Below, piece after piece: positions 47,460 to 56,781 of a stretch of DNA of 64,000 bases; the first letter of the stretch is position 1; every line of letters begins with the position of its first letter. The notes below the pieces were generated by a model, which searched no databases, was not told where the DNA came from, and saw nothing but the letters and a program-made list of their open reading frames with translations. The stretch spans positions 3,010,501-3,074,500 of the forward strand of contig NZ_ATTI01000001.1 in NCBI RefSeq assembly GCF_000419605.1, read 5' to 3'. A program made the translations under genes and the position numbers. The stretch comes from Sphingomonas phyllosphaerae 5.2. Its GTDB lineage: Bacteria > Pseudomonadota > Alphaproteobacteria > Sphingomonadales > Sphingomonadaceae.

Positions 47460-48578
47460 GTGACCAATACTGAGCCCTTCCCCGCGCCTGTGCCGGGTCC
47501 GGAGCTGTCGATCGTGGTGCCGACCTTCAACGAGGCCGACAACATCGGTTTGCTGGTCGAGGCGGTGGCAGCGGCTGCAACCGGGATCGCGTGGGAGCTG
47601 GTGTTCGTCGACGACCACTCGCCGGACGGGACCGCCGAACGCGTGCGCGGGATCGCGCGAGACGACGCCCGCGTGCGGATCGTGCATCGCTACGGGCGCC
47701 GCGGGCTGTCCAGCGCGTGCGTGGAAGGGATTATGTCGTCATCCGCGCCGTGCTGCATCGTGATGGATGCCGATTTTCAGCACGACGAGCGGATCATCCC
47801 GGCGCTGTTCGCTGCAATCCGCAGCGGCGAAGCGGATCTGGCGGTGGGAAGCCGCTATACCGATGGCGGCGGCTTCGGCGGGTGGGACAAACGCCGCGTC
47901 GCGATCAGCAAGCTGGCGACGCGACTGGCGGCGCGGCTGACCGGCACCGCGATGACCGATCCGATGAGCGGGTTCTTCGCGGTCCGCCGCGATAGCTTCA
48001 TGCGCTCGCTGCCGGGCCTTTCCTCGATCGGGTTCAAGGTGTTGCTCGATATCGCGGCCTCGGCACCGGCGCCACTCGTGGTGGTGGAGGTGCCCTATAC
48101 CTTCCGCACCCGCCAGCGCGGCGAGAGCAAGCTCGATACGCTGGTACTTTGGCAATATATCGAACTGCTGATCGACAAGACCATCGGGCGCTACGTCTCG
48201 ACCCGTTTCGTCAGCTTCGCGGTGGTCGGCGGGCTGGGCGTTGCGGTGCACTTCCTGATCCTGACCAGCCTGTACATGGGGCTGGGCACGTCGTTCGGCG
48301 TGGCGCAGACCGCGGCCACGGTCGTCGCGATCTCGAACAATTTTTTCCTCAACAACGCGCTGACGTACAGCGATCGGCGGCTGAGGGGACGTCGGCTGTT
48401 CTGGGGCTGGATCACCTTCAACCTGATCTGTGCCACCGGCGCCGCCGCCAACGTCGGCGTGGCCGATTATCTGTTCGCACGTCCGGTCAACTGGGTGTTG
48501 TCGGCATTCGCCGGCATCCTGGTCAGCGTGGTCTGGAATTACACGATCAGCAACGCCGTGACGTGGCGCAGGAAGTGA
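47460..48578 (+). CDS. Polyprenol-phosphate glycosyltransferase (GT2) fused to GtrA domain
   Basis: A protein of 372 residues from GTG 47460. The N-terminal GT2 domain (about residues 14-240) shows LSIVVPTFNEADNIGLLVEA, WELVFVDDHSPDGTAERVR, the nucleotide-sugar motif VMDADFQHDERIIP, and TDPMSGFFAVRR, as in dolichol-phosphate-mannose synthases. The C-terminal GtrA domain has four helices with ISNNFFLNNALTYSDRRL. It loads a sugar on undecaprenyl phosphate and may help to flip it. The next gene, a membrane glycosyltransferase, overlaps by 4 nt and is the likely user. Confidence 0.93.
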   Translation: MTNTEPFPAPVPGPELSIVVPTFNEADNIGLLVEAVAAAATGIAWELVFVDDHSPDGTAERVRGIARDDARVRIVHRYGRRGLSSACVEGIMSSSAPCCIVMDADFQHDERIIPALFAAIRSGEADLAVGSRYTDGGGFGGWDKRRVAISKLATRLAARLTGTAMTDPMSGFFAVRRDSFMRSLPGLSSIGFKVLLDIAASAPAPLVVVEVPYTFRTRQRGESKLDTLVLWQYIELLIDKTIGRYVSTRFVSFAVVGGLGVAVHFLILTSLYMGLGTSFGVAQTAATVVAISNNFFLNNALTYSDRRLRGRRLFWGWITFNLICATGAAANVGVADYLFARPVNWVLSAFAGILVSVVWNYTISNAVTWRRK

Positions 48579-50098
48579 ACGGCGCGACCGAAGCGGCGGC
48601 GTCGCCGGCGAGCGCGGACGAGGTGGATGGCGCCGCCGCGAACCGCGCGACCGCGACGGGATTTTTCCGCCAAAACCCCCACCAATGGAGCCGCGCGGCG
48701 TGGCGGAGCGACCGCGTCGGCCTGACGATGCGTGCGCTCGACGCGGTGCCGCCGGCGCGCATGGCCCTGTGGCTTTACGTGCTGGCCTGCGCAATCCTGC
48801 TGCTCGTCGGATTCGCGGTGCGGTTCCGCACCGGGGCCGCAGCGCTGGAGGCCGACGAGGCCGAATATCTCGGCCTGTCGAGCGAGATCATGCGCGGGAT
48901 CTGGCATCTCTCGCCGCGCCGCACGCTGGCCTTCCCGGCGCTGCTGGCTGCGATTCGGTCGCTGTGGGACGACCTGCTGTTCCTCCAGGTCGTCGTCGCC
49001 GCGATCTTTGCGCTGTCGGCGCCGGCGCTGTTCGCGCTGGTACGACGGCTGACATGCTCGACCGCGATCGCCGCGGTCGCGACGGTCGCCTTCGTGCTGT
49101 GGCCGCCGGTGATCTATTATGGCGTTTCACTGTACAGCGAAACGCTGGCGCTGCCGGTCTTCCTTGCCGCACTGGCGCTGCTACCGTCCGGCACGCGGGT
49201 TGCCGACGGGATCGCCGCGGGCACGCGCGCAGGCATCGATACCGCCCTGCTGCGCGCGCCGTGGCGGCATGCACTGTTCGCCGGCATGATGCTCGGGTTC
49301 GCGGCGCATGTCCGCCCGATGTACCTGCTGTTCCTGCCGGTGCTGGTGCTGATCGTGCTGATCGAGGAGCGGCGCGTCGCCGTCGCGTTGCGCCGTACCG
49401 CGATCGTGCTGGCAGGCTTTGCGCTCGTCGTGCTGCCGTGGTCGCTCTACATGAGCCAGCGCCACGAGCGCGTGATCCTGCTGACCGCCAATGGCGGCGA
49501 GACGCTGGCCGGCGGGCTGACGCCGCGGCTGCTGACGCCGGCCGGTCGCTACACCATCCGAACCGATGACCGCACCACCTGGGTTGGGCCGGGCAAATGG
49601 CTGCCGATGCACGACAACGGCTATCTGTCGGCGCAAGAGCAGACCCTCCCCTACACGCAGGTCGACGGGCTTCTGCAGAAACGCACGTTCGCGTGGATCG
49701 CCGCCGACCCCGCGCAGGCCGCGTTCATCGAAATACGCAAGCTGAGCTACATGTGGGGCATCTATCCGTTCGCCGGGAATGGCACGCGGCAATGGCTGTT
49801 CGGCAACCTGCCGACGCTGTTCGTGCTCGCGCTGTCGCTGGCGTTCCTGCTGACAAGCCGCACGGCGCGCGTCGCCTTGCCGCGACTGTGGATGCTGGCA
49901 CTGTTCGTCAGCGGCGTGGCGCTGATCAGCTGGGGTAGCTGGCGTTTTCGCCAGCCCGCCGACGCCGGCCTCCTGGCCTTCGTCGCGTGCAATCTCTGCT
50001 GGCGGCTCCGCCGGCACTTGCCCGCGCGGCGTGCGGATGACGGGGAGAGCGGGGACCCGCCCCGCGCCGACGGCGGCCTTACGACCACGATCAGTTGA
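48575..50098 (+). CDS. Polytopic glycosyltransferase, ArnT/PMT (GT39/GT83) type
   Basis: A protein of 507 residues from GTG 48575 (GTGA overlap). After a polar N-terminal tail of about 60 residues, a first helix (ALWLYVLACAILLLVGFAV) leads to the periplasmic acidic motif ALEADEAEYLGLSSEIM, typical of GT-C enzymes, and then ten or more helices (VVVAAIFALSAPALFALV; AAVATVAFVLWPPVIYYG). It would use the lipid-linked sugar made by the upstream GT2 protein to modify an envelope glycan or protein. Confidence 0.87.
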   Translation: MNGATEAAASPASADEVDGAAANRATATGFFRQNPHQWSRAAWRSDRVGLTMRALDAVPPARMALWLYVLACAILLLVGFAVRFRTGAAALEADEAEYLGLSSEIMRGIWHLSPRRTLAFPALLAAIRSLWDDLLFLQVVVAAIFALSAPALFALVRRLTCSTAIAAVATVAFVLWPPVIYYGVSLYSETLALPVFLAALALLPSGTRVADGIAAGTRAGIDTALLRAPWRHALFAGMMLGFAAHVRPMYLLFLPVLVLIVLIEERRVAVALRRTAIVLAGFALVVLPWSLYMSQRHERVILLTANGGETLAGGLTPRLLTPAGRYTIRTDDRTTWVGPGKWLPMHDNGYLSAQEQTLPYTQVDGLLQKRTFAWIAADPAQAAFIEIRKLSYMWGIYPFAGNGTRQWLFGNLPTLFVLALSLAFLLTSRTARVALPRLWMLALFVSGVALISWGSWRFRQPADAGLLAFVACNLCWRLRRHLPARRADDGESGDPPRADGGLTTTIS

Positions 50099-50672
50099 AC
50101 GGCGACGGCGCGGCCGTCGCGTTTGCCCTACGTTTCGAATCGCTCGCTTTCCGGCACGTCATGGCGGGGCGGATTGGTGCCCGATCAACTGACGGGCAGC
50201 TGCAGGTGACGACAACGGCTCCTACCCGGCAGAAGGCACGCTCGCGATCCGACCGGTCGCATAGCCCACGACGTCGCCGCCCGTTGCACAGGCGGCTGTA
50301 GGTCACCTGTCCTTCCGGGCGTGACCGGCCCTCGAGCCCGGCGCCGCTCCTTATCCGTGAGGTCACGATTCCAGAAGTGGGGGCGAAGCGTCGAGGGAAG
50401 GCCAAGAGGCGGTGTGCTCGTGAGCCGCTCCAATCGCGGATACGCCGCGTGCATCCTTGGCGTCGCCACCCGGAACGCATCGTCCCTCTGTACCGGCACC
50501 TGCGGTCCGGACGCGTGCGTCTGGCGAAGCATAAAGCTCATGAAGCATGAAGCTTACACGAACATGCGCGATCTACTCCAGAAAGCGTATTTCACGCCGA
50601 CACGGCGACGTCACACATGGCGCCAAGCAGCCGGCACTCCATCGAAGCAGGCACCAAGCACGGCAACAAACA
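50099..50672. other. Intergenic region without a clear gene
   Basis: About 570 bp between the glycosyltransferase gene and the tRNA-Arg terminator. Frames on both strands look like chance reading in high-GC DNA. I see nothing else in it. Confidence 0.5.
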
Positions 50673-50708
50673 AAAACCCCGCCCAGCACTTGGCGGGACG
50701 GGGTTTTG
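50673..50708 (-). terminator. Terminator of tRNA-Arg
   Basis: On the minus strand a GC-rich stem (CCCGTCCCGCC against GGCGGGG with a bulge) is flanked by AAAA and TTTTTG, a standard intrinsic terminator just past the tRNA 3' end. Confidence 0.85.
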
Positions 50709-50716
50709 TTTTCCAA

Positions 50717-50793
50717 TGGTGCGCCCGGAACGATTCGAACGTCCGACCCTCAGATTCGTAGTCTGATGCTCTATCCAGCTGAGCTACGGGCGC
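50717..50793 (-). tRNA. tRNA-Arg (anticodon ACG)
   Basis: A 77-nt gene with encoded CCA. Acceptor GCGCCCG pairs with CGGGCGC; D-arm GCTCAGCTGGATAGAGC; anticodon arm CAGAC-TACGAAT-CTG with anticodon ACG (A34 normally edited to inosine by TadA, whose gene end is at the right edge of the window); T-arm GTTCGAATC. Confidence 0.97.
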
Positions 50794-50876
50794 ATCGTGG
50801 AGCGGCGCTGTTAGCCGGCGAATCGGGACCACGCAAGGGCATTGCGCCACTTTTTTTGCCCCTCTACGCCGAAACC

Positions 50877-51377
50877 ATGCTTCGCCCGCTCGCCTCGTTC
50901 GCTTCGCTGTCGCTCCTCGCCGCCTGTGCGGCCGATCCGACGGTCTACCCCTCGCTCGCGCCCCGTCCGGCCGAGAAGCTGGGGTTCGAGGAACCCGCCC
51001 CGCCGCCAGCGACTGCGGCCGTCGCTGACCCGGCGCTCGACGCACGCCTCGCGGCGCTCTCGCAGCAGCGCGCCACCGCCGTGAAAGACTTCGATCGTGC
51101 CGCCGCGCGCGCCGACACGCTGGCGCGCTCCGCGCGTGGTGCGAAGGTCGGCAGCGACGCCTGGATCGCGGCGCAGACCGCGATCGCCGATCTCGATGCG
51201 CTGCGCTCGACGCATGCCGACGCGCTCGGCACGCTCGATGAACTCGCCGCCGCGCGCGCGCAGGCGCTGCAACCCGCCTATCCGTCGCTGGAACGCGAAC
51301 TGGCCGCGGCGCGCGCCGCCGCCACCGCGCAGACCGCGCGCATCGACGCCCTCACCGCCGCGCTGCCCAGCCCCTGA
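50877..51377 (+). CDS. Putative lipoprotein with coiled-coil region
   Basis: A protein of 166 residues from ATG 50877. A short signal peptide ends in a lipobox (SLSLLAACAAD). A Pro/Ala-rich linker (PSLAPRPAEKLGFEEPAPPP) precedes a long alanine-rich helical region (residues about 60-160) that may form a coiled coil. I recognise no specific family. It probably sits on the periplasmic face of a membrane. It is convergent with the next gene. Confidence 0.78.
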   Translation: MLRPLASFASLSLLAACAADPTVYPSLAPRPAEKLGFEEPAPPPATAAVADPALDARLAALSQQRATAVKDFDRAAARADTLARSARGAKVGSDAWIAAQTAIADLDALRSTHADALGTLDELAAARAQALQPAYPSLERELAAARAAATAQTARIDALTAALPSP

Positions 51378-51387
51378 GCGCCGCCGC

Positions 51388-53580
51388 TCAGAACGTCAGC
51401 AGAGGCAGGATGCTCGCATAATCGTCGGTCCACGCCGCGAACCCGGGGCGCGCGCGCAGCGTCTTCCATTCGCCCTCCCGACCCGTGACCAGCGCCAGCG
51501 TCCACGGATCACGTGTCATCACCACCCAGGACGACGGCGTCTCCTCCTCCTTCAGCAGCGAGGGGCGGTGGTCGAGGATCAACGCCTGCCACCCGCCCGC
51601 ACGCGCCGCCGCCGCGACGACCGGGCGCAGGTTGACGAAGCGGTTGGAGATATGGACCGCCAGCACGCCGTTGCGCGCCAGCACCCGCGCGTAGCCCGCG
51701 AACGCCTCGCGCGTCAGCAGGTGCATCGGCACCGCGTCGGAGGAGAAAGCATCCAGCGCGAGCACGTCGAGGCTGGCGGGTGCGGCCCGCTCCAGCGACA
51801 GCCGCGCATCGCCCAGTACGATCGTCGCCTGCGGCGCGCAATCCGCGACGAAGGTGAAGCGCCGCGCCCGCGTCAGCGCCGCCATCGCGGGATCGATCTC
51901 GTAGAAGCGCCAGCGCTGTCCCGGTTGCGCGTAACAGGCCAGCGTGCCCGTCCCCAGCCCGACAACCCCGATCCGCGCGCCCGGCCCGAACACCGCCGGC
52001 GCGGCGCGCATCACGTGACCCACACCCGAATCGGGCGTGTAATAGGTCGTCGGCGTCCGCTCGCGCGCCGCCGTTCCGGTCAGCTGGACGCCGTGCAGCG
52101 TCGTGCCGTGGATCAGCGTCCGCCGCCGCGCCTCGTCCGCCACGGTATAGACCCCGAAATAGCTGCGCACCCGCGCGCCCGGCTCCAGCGACAGCGACAC
52201 CGCGCGCACGCCGCCGAACAGCAGCAACCCGCTGGCGAGCACCAGCAGGTACGGCACTCGCGCGCCCAGCGACACCAGCCCGCCCAGCGCGACGATGGCG
52301 AAGATCGTGCCGACATGCCGTACCTCGCGAAACCCGCCCGGCTCGCGCCCGATCAGCAGCACCGCGCCCGCCAGCAGCAGCACGATCGCGACCGACCCGA
52401 TCGCCGGCGCTCCACGGCGATGCCAGACGGCGCGCAATGCTGGCGTCAGATAGGTCTGCGGCACCAGCATCCCCGCCGCCACGATCAGCAGCGGATATTC
52501 CCACGTCCAGTCGAACAGCGTCGGCGCGACCAGCCCCGCGAACACGCCGCCCAGCGCGCCACCGAACGACATCGCGAGGTAGAAGCCGGTCAGCCTCGCC
52601 GGCTCCGGACGCAGGCGGTACAGCTGGGTGTGCAGCGCGACCGAGATCATGAACAGCAGGATCAGCGCGGTGACCGCACTGAACGTCGCGCGCTCCGCGA
52701 ATCCGCCCATCAGGACGCCGCCGAACAGCACGATCGTCACCGGCGCGCTGGACGTCAGCAGGTCCGCCGCCCCGCGCCGCGCCGCGAACGCGATCGAGAA
52801 GCTCAGCAGGTAGATCGCGAGCGGGATCACCCACAACAGCGGCATCGCGACCAGATCGGTGCTGACGAACGTACTGGTCGCCAGCATCATCCCCGACGGT
52901 ACGAAGCCCAGCGCGATCCACCGCAGCACCCGGGCTCGGCTCGGCGCCGGCCGCCGCGCCGGCTCTCCGCCCGTTCCCGATCCGGCGGGCAGCAGCCGCG
53001 CACATGCCGCGACCAGCACGATCAGCGCGATATAGCCCGCGCTCCACAACCACCGCTGCCGCGTGACGGTCATCAACGGCTCGACCAGCAGCGGGAACGC
53101 GAGCAGCCCCGCGAAACTTCCAAGGTTCGACGCCGCATAAAGCGCATAGGGATCGGCGCCGGGTCGTGCGCTGGCGAACCAGCGCTGCATCAACGGCGCC
53201 TGCGCCGACACCGCGAAGAACAGCGGCCCGATCGACACGACGAACAGGTATGGCACCCACAAGGCCGGCTCCGCGCCGTCCGGCAGCGCGCGGTCGCTCA
53301 GCCCGATCGGCAGGAACGCGCAGGCGGCGAGCAGCACCGCCAGATGCACCACCCGCTGACGCCGCGGCGCGACCCGGCTCAGCAGATGCGCATAGCCATA
53401 ACCGCCGAGCAGCAGCGCCTGATAGACGAGCATCGCCGAATTCCACACCGCCGGCGCCCCGCCCAGCCGCGGCAACGCGATGCGCGCGATCATCGGCTGG
53501 ACCAGGAACAGCAGGAACGATCCGGTCAGGATCGTCGCGACGAACAGCACCCGTGCCCGCGCCGACGCGCCCTCAGTCAT
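51388..53580 (-). CDS. Fused polytopic membrane/spermidine-synthase-like protein
   Basis: A protein of 730 residues. The first two thirds contain a chain of hydrophobic helices with the family start GSFLLFLVQPMIARIALPRLGGAPAVWNSAM, as in proteins labelled fused MFS/spermidine synthase. The C-terminal third is a spermidine-synthase-like Rossmann domain: IGVVGLGTGTLACYAQPGQ, FYEIDPAMAALTR, LDVLALDAFSSDAVPMHLLT. The aminopropyltransferase activity of this group is unproven. Its start overlaps the stop of the GNAT gene by 8 nt. Confidence 0.9.
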   Translation of the reverse strand: MTEGASARARVLFVATILTGSFLLFLVQPMIARIALPRLGGAPAVWNSAMLVYQALLLGGYGYAHLLSRVAPRRQRVVHLAVLLAACAFLPIGLSDRALPDGAEPALWVPYLFVVSIGPLFFAVSAQAPLMQRWFASARPGADPYALYAASNLGSFAGLLAFPLLVEPLMTVTRQRWLWSAGYIALIVLVAACARLLPAGSGTGGEPARRPAPSRARVLRWIALGFVPSGMMLATSTFVSTDLVAMPLLWVIPLAIYLLSFSIAFAARRGAADLLTSSAPVTIVLFGGVLMGGFAERATFSAVTALILLFMISVALHTQLYRLRPEPARLTGFYLAMSFGGALGGVFAGLVAPTLFDWTWEYPLLIVAAGMLVPQTYLTPALRAVWHRRGAPAIGSVAIVLLLAGAVLLIGREPGGFREVRHVGTIFAIVALGGLVSLGARVPYLLVLASGLLLFGGVRAVSLSLEPGARVRSYFGVYTVADEARRRTLIHGTTLHGVQLTGTAARERTPTTYYTPDSGVGHVMRAAPAVFGPGARIGVVGLGTGTLACYAQPGQRWRFYEIDPAMAALTRARRFTFVADCAPQATIVLGDARLSLERAAPASLDVLALDAFSSDAVPMHLLTREAFAGYARVLARNGVLAVHISNRFVNLRPVVAAAARAGGWQALILDHRPSLLKEEETPSSWVVMTRDPWTLALVTGREGEWKTLRARPGFAAWTDDYASILPLLTF

Positions 53581-54103
53581 CCAGCGCCCGGTCGATCCGG
53601 TACGTCACGCTGTCGGCCAGCGCCGGGTCGTCCGCATGCACGGGGTGGAAGAAATCCAGCGCCGCCACGTGCCGCATGCCCAGCCGCGCCATCACCGCGC
53701 GGCTCGCGGCGTTGCGGCGCGCGGTGATCGCGTGGATCGCCGCCTCGTCGCGGTTCGCCCAGGCCCAGCCGAGCCACCCCGCCGCCGCCTCGCGCGCATA
53801 GCCCGCACCCCAATGCTCGCGCGCGATCGCCCAGCCGATCTCCAGCATCCCCGCGATCGGCGTGTGCGGTGCCCCCGGCTTCAGCCCGACGTGCCCGATC
53901 ACCGCGCCATCGTCGCGCCGCTCGACCACCCCGAAGCCGAGCGGGGCATAGCCGGCGTGCCGCGCCAGCGTCGCCGCGCACGCCGACTCGTCCTTCGGCC
54001 CGCCCAGATCGGCCATCACCGCCGGATCGCACCAGATCGCAAACAGCGCCGCGTGGTCCGCCGCCACCGGCATCCGCAGGATCAGGCGCGGCGTGTCGAT
54101 CAC
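53573..54103 (-). CDS. GNAT-family N-acetyltransferase (RimJ/RimL type)
   Basis: A protein of 176 residues from GTG 54103, which overlaps the hemB stop as GTGA. The sequence IDTPRLILRMPVAADHAALF, GFGVVERRDDGAVIGHVGLK, EIGWAIAREHWGAGYAREAAAGWLGWAW (acetyl-CoA loop) and RNAASRAVMARLGMRHVAALDF is typical of the Acetyltransf_3 group. The acceptor is unknown. Confidence 0.88.
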   Translation of the reverse strand: MIDTPRLILRMPVAADHAALFAIWCDPAVMADLGGPKDESACAATLARHAGYAPLGFGVVERRDDGAVIGHVGLKPGAPHTPIAGMLEIGWAIAREHWGAGYAREAAAGWLGWAWANRDEAAIHAITARRNAASRAVMARLGMRHVAALDFFHPVHADDPALADSVTYRIDRALDD

Positions 54104-55092
54104 GCGCCCAGCAACCGCGCCGCCAGCGGCGCGTGATAGGTCAGCACGCCCGAGCAACCGGCACGCTTGAACGCCAGCAACGTCTCCAGCACCACCTGCT
54201 CGCGATCCGCCGCGCCCGCCGCCACGGCGGCCTCGATCATCGCATATTCGCCGGACACCTGGTACGCGAACACCGGCACCGCGAACGCCTGCTTCACCTT
54301 GGCGACGATATCGAGATACGGCAGCCCCGGCTTCACCATCACGCTGTCCGCGCCCTCGGCGATGTCGAGCGCAACCTCGCGCAGCGCTTCCTCGGCATTG
54401 GCCGGGTCCATCTGGTACGTGGTCTTGTCGCCTTTCAGCAGCCCGCGGCTGCCCACCGCGTCGCGGAACGGGCCGTAGAAGGCGGAGGCATATTTCGCGG
54501 CATAGGCCATGATCTGGACGTTGACGAAGCCCTCGCGCTCCAATGCCGCGCGGATCACGCCGACGCGCCCGTCCATCATGTCGCTCGGCGCGATCACGTC
54601 CGATCCGTTACGCGCCTGGTTGAGCGCCTGCGCGACCAGCGCCTCGACCGTCGCGTCGTTCATCACATAGCCGCGCTCGTCGATCAGCCCGTCATGCCCG
54701 TGCGTGGTATAGGGATCGAGCGCGACATCGGTCAGCAGCCCGATATCGGGCACCGCGTCACGGATCGCGCGTAGCGCCTGGCACATCAGATTGTCTGGGT
54801 TCAGCGCCTCGACACCGTCGTCGCTGCGTCGCCCCGCCTGCGTATTCGGGAACAGCGCCAGGCACGGGATGCCCAGCTCGTGCGCCTCCTTCGCGCGTGC
54901 CACGATCCGGTCGACCGACCAGCGCGACACGCCCGGCAGCGACGCGATCGGTTCCTCGACGTCCCTCCCCTCGGTCACGAACAGCGGCCAGATCAGATCG
55001 GCCGGCGTGAGGACGTTCTCGGCATGGAGCCGGCGGCTCCAGGCGGCGGCACGGGTGCGGCGCAAGCGCAACGCGGGATAAGCGGCGTGCAT
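54100..55092 (-). CDS. hemB: Delta-aminolevulinic acid dehydratase (porphobilinogen synthase)
   Basis: A protein of 330 residues. Both active-site lysines are visible (LLKGDKTTYQMDP and VMVKPGLPYLDIV), with DVALDPYTTHGHDGLID in the metal loop; aspartates replace the cysteines of zinc enzymes, as in alphaproteobacterial Mg-dependent HemB. It condenses two 5-aminolevulinates to porphobilinogen in haem synthesis. Start at MHAAYPALRLRR (55092). The downstream GNAT gene overlaps by 4 nt. Confidence 0.97.
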   Translation of the reverse strand: MHAAYPALRLRRTRAAAWSRRLHAENVLTPADLIWPLFVTEGRDVEEPIASLPGVSRWSVDRIVARAKEAHELGIPCLALFPNTQAGRRSDDGVEALNPDNLMCQALRAIRDAVPDIGLLTDVALDPYTTHGHDGLIDERGYVMNDATVEALVAQALNQARNGSDVIAPSDMMDGRVGVIRAALEREGFVNVQIMAYAAKYASAFYGPFRDAVGSRGLLKGDKTTYQMDPANAEEALREVALDIAEGADSVMVKPGLPYLDIVAKVKQAFAVPVFAYQVSGEYAMIEAAVAAGAADREQVVLETLLAFKRAGCSGVLTYHAPLAARLLGA

Positions 55093-55168
55093 GACCGCGC
55101 TTTCCCGCAATCGGCGCGCCCATGCAAGCGTTACGGGGGCGAAACGCCGACCTGTGCGTTGGTCGCGT

Positions 55169-56053
55169 ATGACCGAGATCCGCTCCGCCGTCCTGATCGT
55201 CAACGCCAAGTCGCGCCGCGGACGCAAATTGTTCAGGCGTGCCTGCCGCCAGCTGCGCGACCTGCCGTTCAGTGTGATCCCGCACGCGGTGAAGGACCCC
55301 AAACACCTCGACCGTACCGTGCGCAAGGCGCTGGAGAAGAAGCCCGATCTCGTGATCCTCGGTGGCGGCGACGGCACGATCAGCGGGCTGGTCGACCTGC
55401 TGGTCGGCCATGACGTGATCCTCGGCGTGCTGCCGCTGGGCACCGCGAACAGCTTCGCGCGCTCGCTCGGCCTCCCGCTCGACATCGAGGGAGCGATCGA
55501 CGTCTTCAAGACCGGGGTGCCGAAGCGCATCGACCTGGGAATGATCGACGACGATTATTTCGCCAATTGCGCTGCGATGGGGATCAGCCCGCAGATCGCC
55601 GAGACCGTCCCGCACAACCTCAAGAAGGTGCTGGGCCGCATCGGTTATCTCGGCTGGGCCGGCTATCAATTGTCGCGCTTCAAGCCGTTCACGCTCTACG
55701 TCGACAATGGCGAGGGTGAGAAGAAACTGCGCGTGGTCGAAGTGCGCATCTCCAACGGCCCCTATCATGGCGGCACGTGGCTGGTCGACGAGGCCGGCAT
55801 CGCCTCGGGCGAGATCGTGGTGCAGGCGGTGAAGGGTCATTACAAACGGCGGCTGGTCCGCAACTGGGCGTACAGCTTCCTCGGCCGCAACGAACGCCAC
55901 CACGATACCGTCAGCTTCTCCGGCAAGTCGATCAAGGTCCGCACCGACCCGCCGCTGCCGATCTCGATCGATGGCGAGGTGCTCGCCCACACCCCCGTCA
56001 CCGCGCACGTCGCTGCCGGCGTGATCGAGGTGATGGTGCCGCGGACCGATTGA
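55169..56053 (+). CDS. Diacylglycerol/lipid kinase family protein
   Basis: A protein of 294 residues. The catalytic-domain signatures VLIVNAKSRRGRKLF, VILGGGDGTISGLVDLLVG and LGVLPLGTANSFARSLGLP match the YegS/DagK_cat family, with a C-terminal beta domain (RTDPPLPISIDGEVLAHTPV). It phosphorylates a lipid such as diacylglycerol or a sphingoid base; substrate choice cannot be read from sequence. It is divergent from hemB, 76 bp apart. Confidence 0.92.
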   Translation: MTEIRSAVLIVNAKSRRGRKLFRRACRQLRDLPFSVIPHAVKDPKHLDRTVRKALEKKPDLVILGGGDGTISGLVDLLVGHDVILGVLPLGTANSFARSLGLPLDIEGAIDVFKTGVPKRIDLGMIDDDYFANCAAMGISPQIAETVPHNLKKVLGRIGYLGWAGYQLSRFKPFTLYVDNGEGEKKLRVVEVRISNGPYHGGTWLVDEAGIASGEIVVQAVKGHYKRRLVRNWAYSFLGRNERHHDTVSFSGKSIKVRTDPPLPISIDGEVLAHTPVTAHVAAGVIEVMVPRTD

Positions 56054-56559
56054 AGGACCCGCTACCGGATCGAGCGCGAGCGGCGAGCGGCACCCGTCCG
56101 CCACGCCGGGTTCGATCGGGAGCGTCCTTGCGAAACGGCGACGCAGCGGATCAGGTACGATACGACGCGGTCGGTCGGATCGATGCGGGATCGCGCTGCG
56201 TCGACGTCAGGGCCGGAATGTCGATCGGCTTGCGACCGCAGGTCCCGCCACCGTCCACTGCCCCCCGCCTGCCGTCATTGCGAGCGCAGCGAAGCAATCC
56301 AGAGCCGGACCACGACACGCCGGATCGCCGCGCCACACTCGCATCGGCGACAACGTATCCACAAAATCAGCCTGGCCGCGGGCGGAGCCCCCGCCGGAAA
56401 AGCGGCCGCGCGGTAGATCGCAGCCGTGCAAGCTCGCCCAGCGTCACGTGGACAGCCTCGCGACGACCACTATGAGCCAAATCGCCAAGCCGACCATCTT
56501 TCCGCCCGTTGCGGACCCCGCGATACATCTCCTCCCACACACAAGGCGGAGACCAACCG
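56054..56559. other. Intergenic region with a half REP-like repeat
   Basis: About 500 bp without a convincing gene. It contains one arm of the REP-like repeat (56273-56300). GGCGGAG near the right end serves the following small gene. Confidence 0.5.
56273..56300. repeat. REP-like repeat, single arm
   Basis: CGTCATTGCGAGCGCAGCGA followed by AGCAATCC matches the left arms at 25361 and 26031. The right arm is missing, so this copy is truncated. Confidence 0.8.
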
Positions 56560-56772
56560 GTGCCATCACGAACGCAGGCGATAATGGTCGCCGCCGCGCT
56601 TCTGGCGACGGGGGTGATCTTCGTGCTCGGCATCGTCGCGATGCGGGCGCTGCTCCATTACCTCGACGCACATCCCGCCGCCGCGACGATCCTGCGCGCG
56701 GCCGGCATCGCTGGCGTGATCCTGCCATTATCTGTCGTTTACCTGCGCAGGATTCGCCGGCCCGAGGCCTGA
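56560..56772 (+). CDS. Small membrane protein of unknown function
   Basis: A 70-residue protein from GTG 56560 with GGCGGAG 11 nt upstream. It has two hydrophobic helices (AIMVAAALLATGVIFVLGIVA and ILRAAGIAGVILPLSVVYL) and a basic end (RRIRRPEA). I recognise no family. An in-frame ATG at 56509 would add 17 residues without likeness to a signal. Confidence 0.58.
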   Translation: MPSRTQAIMVAAALLATGVIFVLGIVAMRALLHYLDAHPAAATILRAAGIAGVILPLSVVYLRRIRRPEA

Positions 56773-56781
56773 CACGCGCAC

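Noticed and set aside
51097..53727. Open frame of 876 codons antisense to the spermidine-synthase-like gene
   Set aside because: It is extremely Arg/Pro/Gln-rich with no motifs and is a shadow of the real minus-strand gene.
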